Positions 25,301 through 36,003 are shown, numbered from the stretch's first letter. The stretch: DNA of 64,000 nucleotides from Dreissena polymorpha (GCF_020536995.1 NC_068355.1:121077032-121141031), one strand, 5' to 3'. Notes: a model not told the origin generated them from the letters alone. Program-made: numbers and translations.

Positions 25301-28300
25301 GAGAAAACTGGGCATAATGCATGTGCGTAAAGTGTCGTCCCAGATTAGCCTGTGCAGTTCGCACAGGCTAATCAGGGACGACATTTTCCCCCTATACTGG
25401 ATTTTTGCTAAGAAGAGACATTATTTAAACGAAAAATTCCATAAAAGCGGAAATTGTCGTCCCTGATTAGCCTGTGTGGACTGCACAGGCTAATCTGGGA
25501 TGACAATTTATGCACAAGCATTATGTCCAGTTTTCTCAGAACAATACACAATTATTCAATTTTAAAAGTTAAATGTTTACCGGGTAACATTATTCATTTT
25601 TTATTAAATATTGGATATTGTGAAGGCTATGCTGTCTTATTAACAATATTAATGAAAACGTGTGTTTATTATATTTTATAATGAAAAATCAACCTATGTA
25701 TAAAGATACATCTTGTTTAAAAAATGACAAAAAAACAACATGTTATTAATATGGAAGAGCGTCTATAAACATCAGTGTCCTTTCTTCTAAAGGATTTCTT
25801 TGAGAGGCATGCAGAATCCAGCCACTACTGCTTCCAGTTAAAGAAGTGTTCATCCGATGAATGTGGCTACTGCTCCGTTAACCCAGTCCGAGATCAGGAT
25901 GTTTTTGACCGCCTCAGGTTCCTCCCTGAACCAAAGCCTGACGAAAATGGTGAACACTACCTACCATTCAGTGAGGTAAATTTATCGCATTTGTATTCCA
26001 TTATATGACATATTTATTGAATGGATGAAGTTGTGTAAATTACAAATATATTTTGGAAACTTACTTTGGCATTTGAAGGTTGTGTACCTGTGCAAATGGT
26101 CAATAGTTACAATTAAATTTGAATAATCAATTTACTCATGTTTACTTCATTGATCTGACAACATATTATGTTCTGCCTTTTGTTTAATAAAAAGGCATAA
26201 ATATACTTAACTATATACCTTGTTGACATTTTAGTTAACTTAACTTGTCCAGCTGACATGTAGTTAATTTAATGATTTAAATGATAATGTGTGACTATTG
26301 TGTTTAGAAACTGGAAGCAACATTTGAGATAAGGTTTAAACATGCCAATTCAATTATATAAATTATAATAACATAATAATAATTCCAGTTGTTTGGGAAA
26401 GCCCTGACCCGTGACAAGTACAGACCCTCAACCAGACCATGTGGAACCTATGATGAGGAATTACAAAACCATGATAAAGAGAATCGAGAAATTTTGAGGG
26501 TAATGATAATTATAATATTTTAGAAGCTCGCAAATAACTTAACACTTTATTTCATGTTTATATTATTATATTTAGGTCAAACTGTCAAACCTTATTGTAA
26601 GGTCGCCTTGGCAAAGTGGATATGGTGTCCGCCTAGCGACCGAGAGGTCACGGGTTCAATTGCCATAGTAGGAGCGTGCTTTAGATCTCCCCATAGACAC
26701 CAAGTACTGGTTCTAGTCCCAGGAAAAGGACTCTAGAGCGTTTCAAAAAAGCCTAAGGCTTTCAATGCAATCGAGCTAAAATAAATAGGTTTAAACTAAA
26801 CCTCATTGAATTACAACTGTGATATTAAAATAAAAATCAGAGAAATATTCCAAGTGCATTTTTGTTGCAGTATACATCCGTTCCTTCTTCCACCTGGCAA
26901 TTGGCAACACCAAGAGAAAAAGTGATCATGTCAAAATGATATCATGTTGTCAACATTTTTGCAGGCTGGAAATTGAAGCGGGCATTTTGCCATAAAAAGC
27001 ATTTTTTAAATATTTTTGCTTTCATTACACTATATCTTTCCATGTTGTTTTAGAATGAGAAGCTTCGAGATGCTGTCCTTTGCGGAGAATGTAGCAGGCC
27101 AAGATGTGTCTTCAGTCCAAACAAGCTTGACCGACAACAGGTAAACGTTTTGTAAAAATACAATCTACAGCGTGTTTCAACATTATAGGATCATAACATG
27201 TTGGTTACATAATTTTTAAGAGTCTAAATTTACATTTAAACATCACAGTTATACACAGTTTGGCAGGATTATAAAAAGACACGTATTGATCCAATAAATT
27301 GATATGAATGATACATATTTTTACAGATCAGAAAAAAGCTCTTTGGCTTGTTGGTTTGCAACTTAGAGCCCGAATATTTTTTGTTAATGTCTGATCAAAC
27401 ACGGTATGTGTTAATATATCACCAGATTGACATTGCAAAACATTGTTTTTTATTTCATACCATCAAAGGCCCATTCAAGATATAAATAGTTGTAAAACAA
27501 AAAATGCATTGGTAAATGATAATCTTAATATGAAGGAAATGCATTCGTTTTTGCTTTGATTTGAATAGGTTTCAAGTCTAATAATGCTGCAAACACAAAG
27601 GTTGGGAGGCAATTTATTGGAGTCACTCTGTCGGTCAATCCTTCTGGCAATTTGTTTGCATGCGAATCACCATGAAGTGTAGATTAACATGACACAATTT
27701 TCACACATATTGATTCACTTATTCCTTAGTTACATGTATGTGCTCTTGAACTTATCCAAGACATAGCTGCCATCAATTCCATGTCTATGAAGAGGCTTTG
27801 GAGAAGTATTACAGTAATAGAAATTTAGTAATATGGGAAATTTTACTAGCCTGAGTCAGAATTTTCGAGCGCAGCCATTTGTGTACATTTTGTTCAAAAT
27901 AACAGACACAATTTTTTTTTAATTTTATTTAATCCTTCAAATACATGGCAATTTTCTTCGTACTTTCATCTTTCTGAAAGTAAGCTTCTAATGGCAGTTG
28001 ATTAAAGTTGCTTAAAGTTGCTCAAATTCTTTTTGGAAAAAAAATAGCGAAAATAAAATTAGAAATTGTTTAATATCTGTTTTATGAGTTTTACAAGCAC
28101 TTTAGGCTGGTAAAATTGGGAATTTCTATAAGCCTGAAAAAAAGACCATAGATTTTTTCTGTTTGGATAGGGCGAATAATGATGACTGTCAATTTTGTGA
28201 AAAGCTCCATAACATTTCACTTCCTTGCAGGAGGAATTCTTGCGGAACATTAAGGCATGCCATTCGTATATCTGTGGAGATCAGTTGGAAGATGCACCTG

Positions 28301-28563
28301 ACCTGTATGTTCGGAGATGCGTGACCTGCAGCTCTGAGGTGGAAACAGCTTATTTCTCAGCCAAGTGTCGGCATTACCTACCACCAGTGTGCATCCACTG
28401 TGGATCTCCTGACTGTCTGTTAGATGACAACGATGCATATATTGCAGATTTGTATACAAAATATTCCATTGTCAGGCCAATTTGTGTGTCTTGTCGACAT
28501 TCTGGAAAAGAGGCAAAAACATGGGGCGCCAAGAAGTTTTTAAAAAAACAAAAAGTCAAATGA
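22318..28563 (+). CDS. Transposon-encoded DDE-like protein with Cys-rich tail (copy 1)
   Basis: Five exons, all GT-AG and phase 0: 22318-24948, 25793-25975, 26389-26499, 27054-27140 and 28231-28563, giving 1,114 residues. ATG 22342 (ATGGCGGCG) is a second possible start; an in-frame stop lies at 22300. Residues ~240-290 may form a coiled coil. The core fits an RNase H-like DDE fold: CMDDK (D597), LYTDGGPDHR (D712) and WTNPAER (E756), with D712-x43-E756 spacing. The tail (exons 2-5) is rich in CxxC-type pairs: CSSDECGYC, LCGECSRPRC, CVTC, CIHCGSPDC and ICVSC, likely zinc-binding. I recall similar uncharacterised proteins in cnidarian and mollusc proteomes but cannot name the superfamily. The inferred role is a transposase acting on the GGCCACAAC ends. 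Reading through the first intron would end at 24975 and give an 885-residue form without the Cys-rich tail. AATAAA lies at 28706. Confidence 0.88.
25289..25543. mobile_element. Palindromic MITE (family A) inside transposon copy 1
   Basis: Both arms are present (tttctgagaaaactgggc ... gtccagttttctcagaa), each with an inner cctgtgcag-type hairpin. It sits in intron 1 of the transposase gene. The same insertion is present at 43795-44049 in copy 2, so it was in the parent element. Confidence 0.9.
26601..26790 (+). mobile_element. tRNA-derived SINE inside transposon copy 1
   Basis: A nearly complete copy: box A-like ttggcaaagtggatatgg, box B-like cgggttcaattgcc, body ccaagtactggttctagtcc and end caatcgagctaaaataaata. 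Possible target duplication aaacctTattg/aaacctCattg flanks it. It lies in intron 3 of the transposase gene and is shared with copy 2 (45107-45296). Confidence 0.85.
27141..28230. other. Intron 4 of the transposon gene
   Basis: About 1.09 kb between a clear donor (caacag|gtaaac) and acceptor (ccttgcag|gagg). I see no exon, inserted repeat or second gene here. The same sequence recurs at 45647-46736. Confidence 0.6.
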
Positions 28564-28971
28564 ACTCATTCAAGCCTTCAAAAGTTCTTACTTTGATTTG
28601 GTTTGTAAATGAGACCAAAGCAAAAGTATGTGTTTATGATGACCATCATCATCATGTTTATAAATGTTAACATGTTGTGATTGAAAATGAAAAATCATGG
28701 ATTGGAATAAAGAGCAAATGCTTTAACTTTTAAAAATATTAGTGTTTCGTATTTTCCAGTTTAATTTCTATTTCTACAGATTTTAATTGTTTTGTGTTAA
28801 GATTAAAGTTGATACTAGTCATTTGTGATTGCACTTTTCTTGGAAAAGTATGTTTTATTGTAAATTGATGTGTTTTACAAATAGTCACGCTAAATATTGT
28901 TCTACTACTATTGTTATAAATATATATTATAGTACTAGTCATTTAATAAATATACTAGAACTGATACTAGT

Positions 28972-29215
28972 CGTTTTATGCCCCCGGTAGGGTGGCATAT
29001 AGCAGTTGAACTGTCCGTCTGTCTGTCCGAAAACTTTAACATTGGCCATACTTTTTGCAATATTGACTTGATATTTGGCATGCATGTGTATCTCATGGAG
29101 CTGCACATTTTGAGTGGTGAAAGGTCAAGTTCATGTAAAAAAATAAATATATATTTTCAAAGCGGCGCAGTAGGGGGCATTGTGTTTCTGACAAACACAT
29201 CTCTTGTTTGGCACT
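28972..29215 (-). repeat. Dispersed repeat 'tatgcccccggtagg...' inside copy 1
   Basis: It starts ttttatgcccccggtagggt, contains ctgtccgtctgtctgtccg, and ends gggggcattgtgtttctgac...aacacatctcttg. The family is found in opposite orientation at 31004-31435. It lies downstream of the transposase stop and is shared with copy 2 (47478-47721). Its coding capacity is nil. Confidence 0.6.
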
Positions 29216-30056
29216 CAAATTAGACAAATATATGTCACTGTGCTATGTTAAAATAAAGGGCTCCTACTAATCACATCTATAAATAGTTTTGATTAAAAGG
29301 CATGTGTTTTATATTAAAATAAAATAACTATCTGTTTCTTATTGTTCTTTCATTAGGAAGTTATGTTTTTTTTTACTTTACAAAACTTAAACTTCTCATT
29401 TCTAATTTTAACATTGCTAAACTAACCAAAGTAATGCATTTGAGTATAATGTATACTACTATAACCTATGATATTTAGAACTAATACAAATTGAAGATAT
29501 TTCTTACGCTTGATGTTTAGCATATTATTTATTGTCATGCTATTTAACTTTCATTGACAGAAGACTGAGCTTCTTATATAACTTTGCTAGTGAAAAGTAC
29601 AGTGTACCATGTTAACATTAAGTAGTCACTACCTGTTGTGAATAAGCAGAATAACTATTGGAGAATATTTTGTTTATCATACTTTAACAAACATTGGACT
29701 AGAGTTAAAATAAGTTAGTACTACTAAATGACCTTGTGTTTGTATTTTGAAGATATCATGCATTTATTTGGCAACAAATATCAATTTACAGAGACAATAT
29801 ATCTATTTTTTATTTTTCGCTCTTCGCTCGCCTGTGATTTTTTTAAAAATAGAATAAAAATTAATTTATTTTTATTTCGCTCGCTCGCTCCATTTTTTTT
29901 GGCTAAAATCCGTAGAACAAATCATCAATTTGTTGTGGCCTTAAAGCGGTCGCTTAATTCCAGACTTGGGCATCAAAATACACTAAAATCAGCGGTCGCT
30001 GGGTGCGTAAGACAAAAGCCGCTTAATACAAAGACCTATTATCTATAGGTCTTTGC

Positions 30057-30572
30057 TTAAAGGGATCTTTTCACGCTTTGGTAAATTGACAAAATTGAAA
30101 AAAGTTGTTTCAGATTCGCAAATTTTCGTGTTAGTTATGATATTTGTGAGGAAACAGTAATACTGAACATTTACCATGCTTTAATATAGCCATTATATGC
30201 ATCTTTTGACGATTATAAAACTTAAAAATTATAAAGCGTTGCAACGCGAAACGATTGAATAATTTGGAGAGTTCTGTTTTTTTCGTTAAATTTTGTATAA
30301 CTACGAAGATTGCTTATATAAGGTATAAAATACGTGAAGTATGTGTATTCGGCGGAATAGCTCAGTAGGCTAAACCGCTTTTACTTCAGGACTCTGGCAG
30401 GACTCCAGGGGTTACTGGTTCGAAACCTGCTCCGGGCAATGTTCTTTTCCTTTTTTAAATTTTATTCTTGATTTTTTACTGGAGCTTTTACGATCCAATG
30501 TTTACATTTATCAATATAAAGCATTTAATGAATAAGTTAAAAAATGCCAAAATCTGTGAAAAGGCCCCTTTA
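30057..30572 (+). mobile_element. Family D composite element, reverse orientation
   Basis: Inverted ends taaagggatcttttcacg and tgtgaaaaggcccctttaa. The tRNA-like unit is on the + strand at about 30349-30440: box A tagctcagtaggctaaac, box B ctggttcgaaacc. It is inserted in the right part of the pogo-like element. Confidence 0.8.
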
Positions 30573-30704
30573 ATACAATATGAAAATATAGGTTAAACGC
30601 CACCATTTAAAGTGGTCGCATAAGACAAAAGTCGCTTAATTTAAGTGGTCGCAAGCACAAGATTGACTGTATATAAGATGCGCGTGCATTTTAGCTAACT
30701 GCGC

Positions 30705-30800
30705 CAAGTCATGATTTTCACGTATATTTATAATGCCCTGACGTCAAGGCGAAATGCGCCAATCGCCGAGTACCACGTATATATGAGATGCCCTTTCAGG
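30705..30800. repeat. Remnants of the 55-bp array (right of insertion)
   Basis: Degenerate units containing cgccaagtcatgattttcac and gagtaccacgtatatatgag, continuing the array interrupted at 21227. Confidence 0.6.
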
Positions 30801-30872
30801 CGAACTGAACGTCTTTGAATTTGTCGAGTGTTTAATATGTTATTGTTTACAATAAATGTACAAATCTTAACT

Positions 30873-31147
30873 ATTGTCTAAACTCTGAACCTCGTAACTT
30901 AGTGAGTCTCTTTTAACAACAAAGCTTAATAATGCCAATCATTCGCAACCGTAAGATTTCATACGATATGCACAGGATGAAACCATTTATTAAAAAAAAA
31001 AAAGAGCTGTGTTTGTGAAACACAATGACCCCTACTGCGCTTGTCTAAACTCCGAACCTCGTAACTTATTGAGCCTCTTTTAACTACAAAGCTTAATAAT
31101 GCCAATCATTCGCAACCGTAAGATTTCATACGATATGCACAGGATAC
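30873..31147. repeat. Duplicated ~105-bp segment interrupting a repeat
   Basis: A segment with gtctaaactc-gaacctcgta, gctTaataatgccaatcat and cgtaagatttcatacg occurs at 30873-30976 and again at 31044-31147. The second copy splits the dispersed repeat that begins at 31004, between ctgcgc and tgcgctttgaagc. Confidence 0.75.
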
Positions 31148-31435
31148 TGCGCTTTGAAGCCGCACGGCAGACATTTCAGAAATCAGGTTATATTTTGAAA
31201 TGTTATGGTCACCGTGACTTTGACATTTGACCTAGTGACCGCAAACCATGTTTAAGTGTAGATCTCAATGAGATGCATGTACATGTGAAGTTTGAAGAAC
31301 ACAGACCCAATAGTTTTTATTTTATGAGCAAGGTTAACGTTTTGGGACAGACAAACACACACATACAATGACAGACTGACCGACAGGCTTAAAACAATGT
31401 ACCCCCGATCATTCGATCTGGGGGCATAAAAATGC
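31004..31435 (+). repeat. Dispersed repeat of the 'tatgccccc' family
   Basis: It starts aaagagctgtgtttgtgaaac and ends gatcattcgatctgggggc, the reverse of the repeat at 28972. About 105 bp of flanking-type DNA lies inside it (31044-31147). Confidence 0.55.
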
Positions 31436-32355
31436 ACAATAAACAAATTTCTAACAACTTAATCTCTTAATTTATTGAGCCTTTGTGGAACCAATTAGAC
31501 ATTTAAACGCGATTTTAACACGATTACATTTTGTTCGGACATTGTATACGTGATGTTTTTGTAGCAGTGTATCATCTGCTATTCAAACAAGCTGGTTTAT
31601 GCTACCTTTATTTCAGTTCAAGAAAGGTGTCTCACGATTGTATACACGTGAGCGAGAGTGTGTCTGATTTTATATAAACTTCCGTACGTCTGTAGTTGAT
31701 GTTGTCATAATTGCATTTAATATTACTTCTACGAAGTTAAGTAATTACGTGTGATGTTAATGCTCTTGATTATCGATATTATTCCAAAAGTGCCTATGAT
31801 GTTTATATGATAACGGATGTTTAACCGTCCATATTCTACTGAAATAAATCTGTGGAGCGAATGTTATCAAGGCATAAAATAGACTTATGCCACGTTGTGA
31901 ATAATCTAAATGTTATTTATTTCATCTAAATGGTCCGGTAGCAAAAATTTTATTTTCTGAGAAACTGACGTAAAATTACGTGCTTAAACAATCCAGTGGA
32001 AATTACGCGATAAAACGTTGCAAAATCCGTTCATAAAATCCGTCTTTGTTTTGTAAACGTATCTTTAAGTGAACAGTTTTCAGCGCGTCTAATCATAATT
32101 GAAATACGACAACTGCATCAGAAAGTTGGTGTTGCAAGGAATTTGCTGGAGGCAATAATGTAATTTTTAATAAGTAAAGAAACTGTGAATATTGGCAGCT
32201 ACAATCTACTGACTTCTTTTGGTATTTTTATAAAAATTGAATTTTTAAAAAATGTGTTCCTAATTTAAAAAAGATTTCTCATAAGTGATCCTTAGATCGA
32301 CCTCAAATTATGACAAGAAATCTTCTGAGTAAAAGATTTATTTAAGTAATCTAAC
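31436..32355 (+). repeat. Paralogous 5' block of P450 copy 3
   Basis: Matches the 5' sequence of the other two first exons in order: accaattagacatttaaac, ctttatttcagttcaagaaag, ttatcgatattattccaaaa, caatccagtggaaattacg, and aaagatttatttaagta just before the start codon. It is the least interrupted of the three blocks. Confidence 0.6.
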
Positions 32356-32753
32356 ATGTTGATATCATACCTTACGTTTGTGATTCTCGGACTTCTTAGC
32401 GTGATTATCCCCATAACGTTCGTCTTGTGTTTATCAAGACGTGCCCGAGGTCCTACTAGACCCGGGCCAAAAGGTTACCCGTTCTTGGGAATATTCTTAC
32501 AACTTATGCCGTTTAACGTCTTACACAAGACGTTGACGTCAATCGGAAAACGTTACGGACGTACGTTCAAGTTTAACTTGCTAGGGAAACGATTCGTAGT
32601 TTTGCGGACGGTAAGCGTCTTGGAAAGGGCTTTCGAAAATGTGCATTTCAACGCCAGACAGCAGCCATTCTTTCAGAAATACGTTCTCGAAAATAGAGGT
32701 TTTGCGTTTGCTGATTACGAAAGCAACGTTCCGGAATTGCGAGCTCTGTTAAA
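32356..32753 (+). CDS. Cytochrome P450 N-terminal exon, paralogue 3
   Basis: It encodes 132 residues plus two bases, with donor gtaagt from 32754 in phase 2. It has the hydrophobic anchor (residues ~5-26), the hinge TRPGPKGYPFLG, KRYGRTFKFNLLGKRFVVL and FQKYVLENRGFAFADY. It is the closest of the three to the fused exon at 60879 in the YVLEN-x-GF segment. The next P450 exon downstream (54389) begins in the matching phase and encodes the residues that follow in P450 order, so this is the most likely partner, across a 21.6-kb intron full of mobile elements. As with its paralogues, heme-binding and I-helix regions are not seen. Confidence 0.85.
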
Positions 32754-33804
32754 GTAAGTTATGTCATCTATAAAAAAGGGACTTGTCCACATATATTTTT
32801 CAATTTAAAGTGTGTTTGTAAATATTTTAACTTGATAGATTAAACGGAAATAAAAAGCTTATTTTGAAAATATGCAAACATTTTAAATCCCAAATGTTTT
32901 ATAATGTTGCCTACATGGATCGGACTATGATGGCCCGTATTAAATTACTTTAGTTTTACAATATTTGCTATGAAGTTATTGATACAATAATTAAGTGTAA
33001 ACAGTATGTGAAAGAATCGAATCAATATTCCAGATAAGTCCATTTTTGTAATTGTATTACTTAAAAGTTTAAAGTCAGCCAGATTGACGAAAAAAGATAA
33101 GTTCTAAAATATCGTCATTAAATGCTTTATATTGATAAATTTAAACATTGGATCTAAAAGCCTCCAGTAAAAAAAATCAAGAATAAAATGGAAAAAAGAA
33201 GAAAAAAAAGTAACCCTGAACAGGGCTCGAACCACTGATCCCTGGATTCCTGGAGTAAAAAGAGTAAAAATTCTCCCTTTTAGACCACTCGGCCATCAAT
33301 GATCATACAATTAGCGTTGTATTTTATACTTTATATAAGCAATCCTCGTAGTTTAACAAAATATAAAGACAACATCAGAACTCCCCAAATTACCTGGTAG
33401 ACATACTCAGTAAAATTTTATTACCGAATATACTGAAAATAGGAACACTTAACAACGTTTTTCAAGTAATGACAATATAAACCAATAATTGTAAAAAATA
33501 CGGTATTTTAGAATTTTTCTTTTTTCGTGATAAACCGGAATTTGGTTGACCGCCCCTTTAAAACTAAAGCAATTTATTTGTAATATTATATGTACTTAAA
33601 TCTTTTTTCTAAATAAAACAAACATTAAAGTATGACGTGATACGGTATTCGTCTTCTAAATCGTTTAGATTACATAAAGTACAAATTATTTTGTTTCTGA
33701 TGATGTTAGAATGTCTGTTAGTTTCAATAAACAAATAAATAAATGTGACGATAGACGTATTTTTGTTTGTAACCTAGAAAACGAGGTTAATAATTAGCAT
33801 TCAA

Positions 33805-34312
33805 TCGGCCTCTTCACAGATTTTGGCGTGTATTGAAGTTTGTCATTGAATGCTTTCTATTGATAAATGTTAACATTGGATCTAAAAAGCTTCTTTGGAA
33901 AAAAAATCAAGAATAACATTTAAAAGAAAATCAAAAATAATTAAAAAAAGAACAAAGTAACCCTCAACAGGGCTCAAACCACTGACCCCTGCAGTCTTGA
34001 TGTAAAAGTCTACCATTTAGACCACCCGGCCATCCGTCGCCATACAATGATGGATGTTTTTTAACGTAGTTTCACACAATATAACGGCAACAACAGAAGT
34101 CTCCACATTATTCAATCGTTTCGCGTTGCAACGCTTGATCATTTTCGGGTTTTTAAATCGTCAAAAGATGCATATAATGGCTATTTAAGAGCATGGTAAA
34201 TGTTCAGTATTACTGTTTCATCGCAAATAATCACAACTAAAACGAAAATTTGCGAATCTGAAACAACTTCTTTTAATTTTGTCAATTTACCAAAACCTGA
34301 AAATGCCCCTTA
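33805..34312. mobile_element. Family D composite element
   Basis: Starts tcggcctcttcacagatttt and ends acctgaaaatgcccctta, with a minus-strand tRNA-like unit at about 33958-34035 (box B region gggctcaaaccactg on the + strand). Body sequence follows the copy at 16975 closely. Confidence 0.75.
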
Positions 34313-34512
34313 AACTCTCCACTCAGATATATACTGAGTATATTCTTTAACAGAGGAATAAACACTAATAAAACACTCAGTAAATAACTACATCTGCAAA
34401 ACCTGTTTGTTTCATAATATGGCAAACTTACGATAACCAATTAACTTTGTCATTTTGCGTATTAATGTATAATCATTGCCTTTAGAGATAGTGCCCGGGT
34501 TTTCAAAATTTT

Positions 34513-34700
34513 GTATGAGCGACTGGCCGGTTTGTTAAAAATAATGCAGGAGAGACTGTCCGGTTTGACCAAATAATGCAGGAGCGACTGTCCGGGTTGT
34601 CAAGATAATGTAAGAGCGAACGTCCGCCTTGTCAAAATAATGTAGGGGCGAACGCCCGCCTTGTAAAAATTAGCGTAGGAGCGATTATCCGTTGGAGCAA
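34513..34700. repeat. 32-bp tandem array, ~6 units
   Basis: Units of 32-33 bp follow g(t/c)aggagcgactgtccgg and ttgtcaaaataat, with increasing divergence toward the right. Each unit holds a gtccg core. Confidence 0.85.
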
Positions 34701-34962
34701 TGGTCCAGATATTATTGTTAATGATATAATTTGCTTGTTTATTTTTATTAAGTTTAAAAAAAAATATAGGCAACATATACTTTTCAGGTTTTTAAATCGT
34801 TAAAAGATGCATGTAATGGATATTTAAGGGCATGGTTAATGTTCAGTATTACTGTTTCCTCACAAATATCAACACTAAAAACTACAAAGAAAATTTGCGA
34901 ATCTGAAATAATTTGTTTTTAATTTTGACAATTTCAAAACGTGAAAAGGCCCCTTTAATTTA

Positions 34963-36003
34963 CTCAGGTGTATTCTGTATTTTTCTATATAAACATTAGA
35001 AATGCGAAACTAATATTCGAACAAAAATATACTAATATGACGTGAAATGACGTTGTTGATTAATCAATATGTCTGCCACATATATTTTGAATGAAGTTAT
35101 CAAAATACCTTTGTTTTTAAAGAAGAACGATAAACATTTGAAAGTCACGAAACCTTGTGATAACAGAACATTGTAGAAACATATGAGGCTCAATATCGCA
35201 TACAACTATTGTGTCCAGTTTTGTTTTACTGCATTAAATTCGAAATCATTTAGCATTGAACTGTTAATTACACTTTGGTTTGTTGATGTTCAGGCGAACT
35301 TATTACTTTATACCAATGTTACATTATGTTTAATGCACTTATTGTTTTCACTTCACATCGATCCGTTTAAGATAACATTAAATCGTTTTTTGCACTATTT
35401 TTCACAGATAAAGTATATTTTAAAATGGTACGTGAATCGGTTCTATTGAGCAATCAAGGACAGCAGGCATACTTAGTTTATAAAAAAAAATTCGATTGTA
35501 TGCAAACAATCCCTTAACATGTAAAATTGTTCAAAAGTTCGATGATCATACGTTCCATTGTATACATTTTTATTTTTTGTGGTAAGACACTACCTTTCTA
35601 AAAATTCATTACCTTTGTTAAAGTGTTATTACGTATTAGCTTCTACTGTTTACAATATTAAATAAATATGTTTTCGATTTAAATTTATGTTATTCAACGG
35701 CATAATTGCAAAATGTGATCATATCGTCTTAGTTCAAAAGACATGATTTTTTGCGCCTATATCAGCCCTCCATTCCCCTCTAAGAAACAATTATCTTCTA
35801 AGTCGTTTACATGTAAAAAAAAAACAGCATCGGTGATAAACACTCGACTTGCCTCAGACTTTTTAATCGCGGTTCCTGTATTCTTATTTAAAGTCTTACG
35901 CTAGTGCACACGTGAGGGCAAAAATCCTAGCCGTACTCCTCCACTTGTATCAGCCTCCGCGCAAAGATTTGACTGGAACCATCATAGCTTGATCAAAAAC
36001 TTA
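34963..36003. other. Unassigned intronic DNA
   Basis: AT-rich with no exon or repeat boundary that I can fix. Near 35945-36000 it shares ~60 bp (cctccgcgcaaagatttgac) with 9058-9115, so a fragment of an unnamed dispersed repeat is present. Confidence 0.4.

Larger units (their letters stand above)
22133..29940 (+). mobile_element. 7,808-bp autonomous-looking DNA transposon, copy 1
   Basis: Terminal inverted repeats are a perfect 17 bp: GGCCACAACAAATTGAT at the left and its complement at the right. A 3-bp target duplication TTA flanks it (22130-22132 and 29941-29943). An AT-rich subterminal motif, atttttatttcgc, occurs near both ends. The element carries one five-exon gene (22318-28563). It is matched by copy 2 at 40639-48446, 18,506 bp downstream, and I saw no difference between them in the stretches compared; all translated frames are the same. 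The 3-bp, TA-containing target and GG-start ends resemble PIF/Harbinger (and the 3-bp target also Zator or EnSpm). The encoded protein does not look like a Harbinger transposase and no Myb-like partner gene is present. Superfamily left open. Confidence 0.92.
21227..30669. mobile_element. pogo/Tigger-like non-autonomous element holding later insertions
   Basis: Inverted ends CAGTCAATCTTGT (21227) and ACAAGATTGACTG (ending 30669) are each bounded by TA, as in Tc1/mariner-pogo elements. Subterminal motifs such as taaagcggtcgcttaat and gacaaaag-cgcttaat lie near the right end. Own sequence is 21227-22132, 29941-30056 and 30573-30669. The rest is transposon copy 1 (22133-29940) and a family D element (30057-30572). 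I saw no transposase of its own. Confidence 0.6.
33117..34962. mobile_element. Family D element split by another family D copy and a tandem array
   Basis: The outer copy has its left part at about 33117-33400 (tRNA-like unit on the minus strand near 33216-33293) and its right part at about 34782-34962 (ending acgtgaaaaggcccctttaa). Between them lie a second family D copy (33805-34312), unassigned DNA and a 32-bp tandem array. The pairing of the outer halves is inferred from order and orientation. Confidence 0.55.

Noticed and set aside
25289-25543. CRISPR-like array or transcription terminator from repeated cctgtgcag hairpins
   Set aside because: The hairpins are parts of a dispersed palindromic MITE found at five places; there are no spacers and the genome is animal.
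35183-35449. 88-residue + frame with hydrophobic stretches
   Set aside because: Phe/Leu/Tyr-rich reading of AT-rich DNA; no start context or neighbouring exon.
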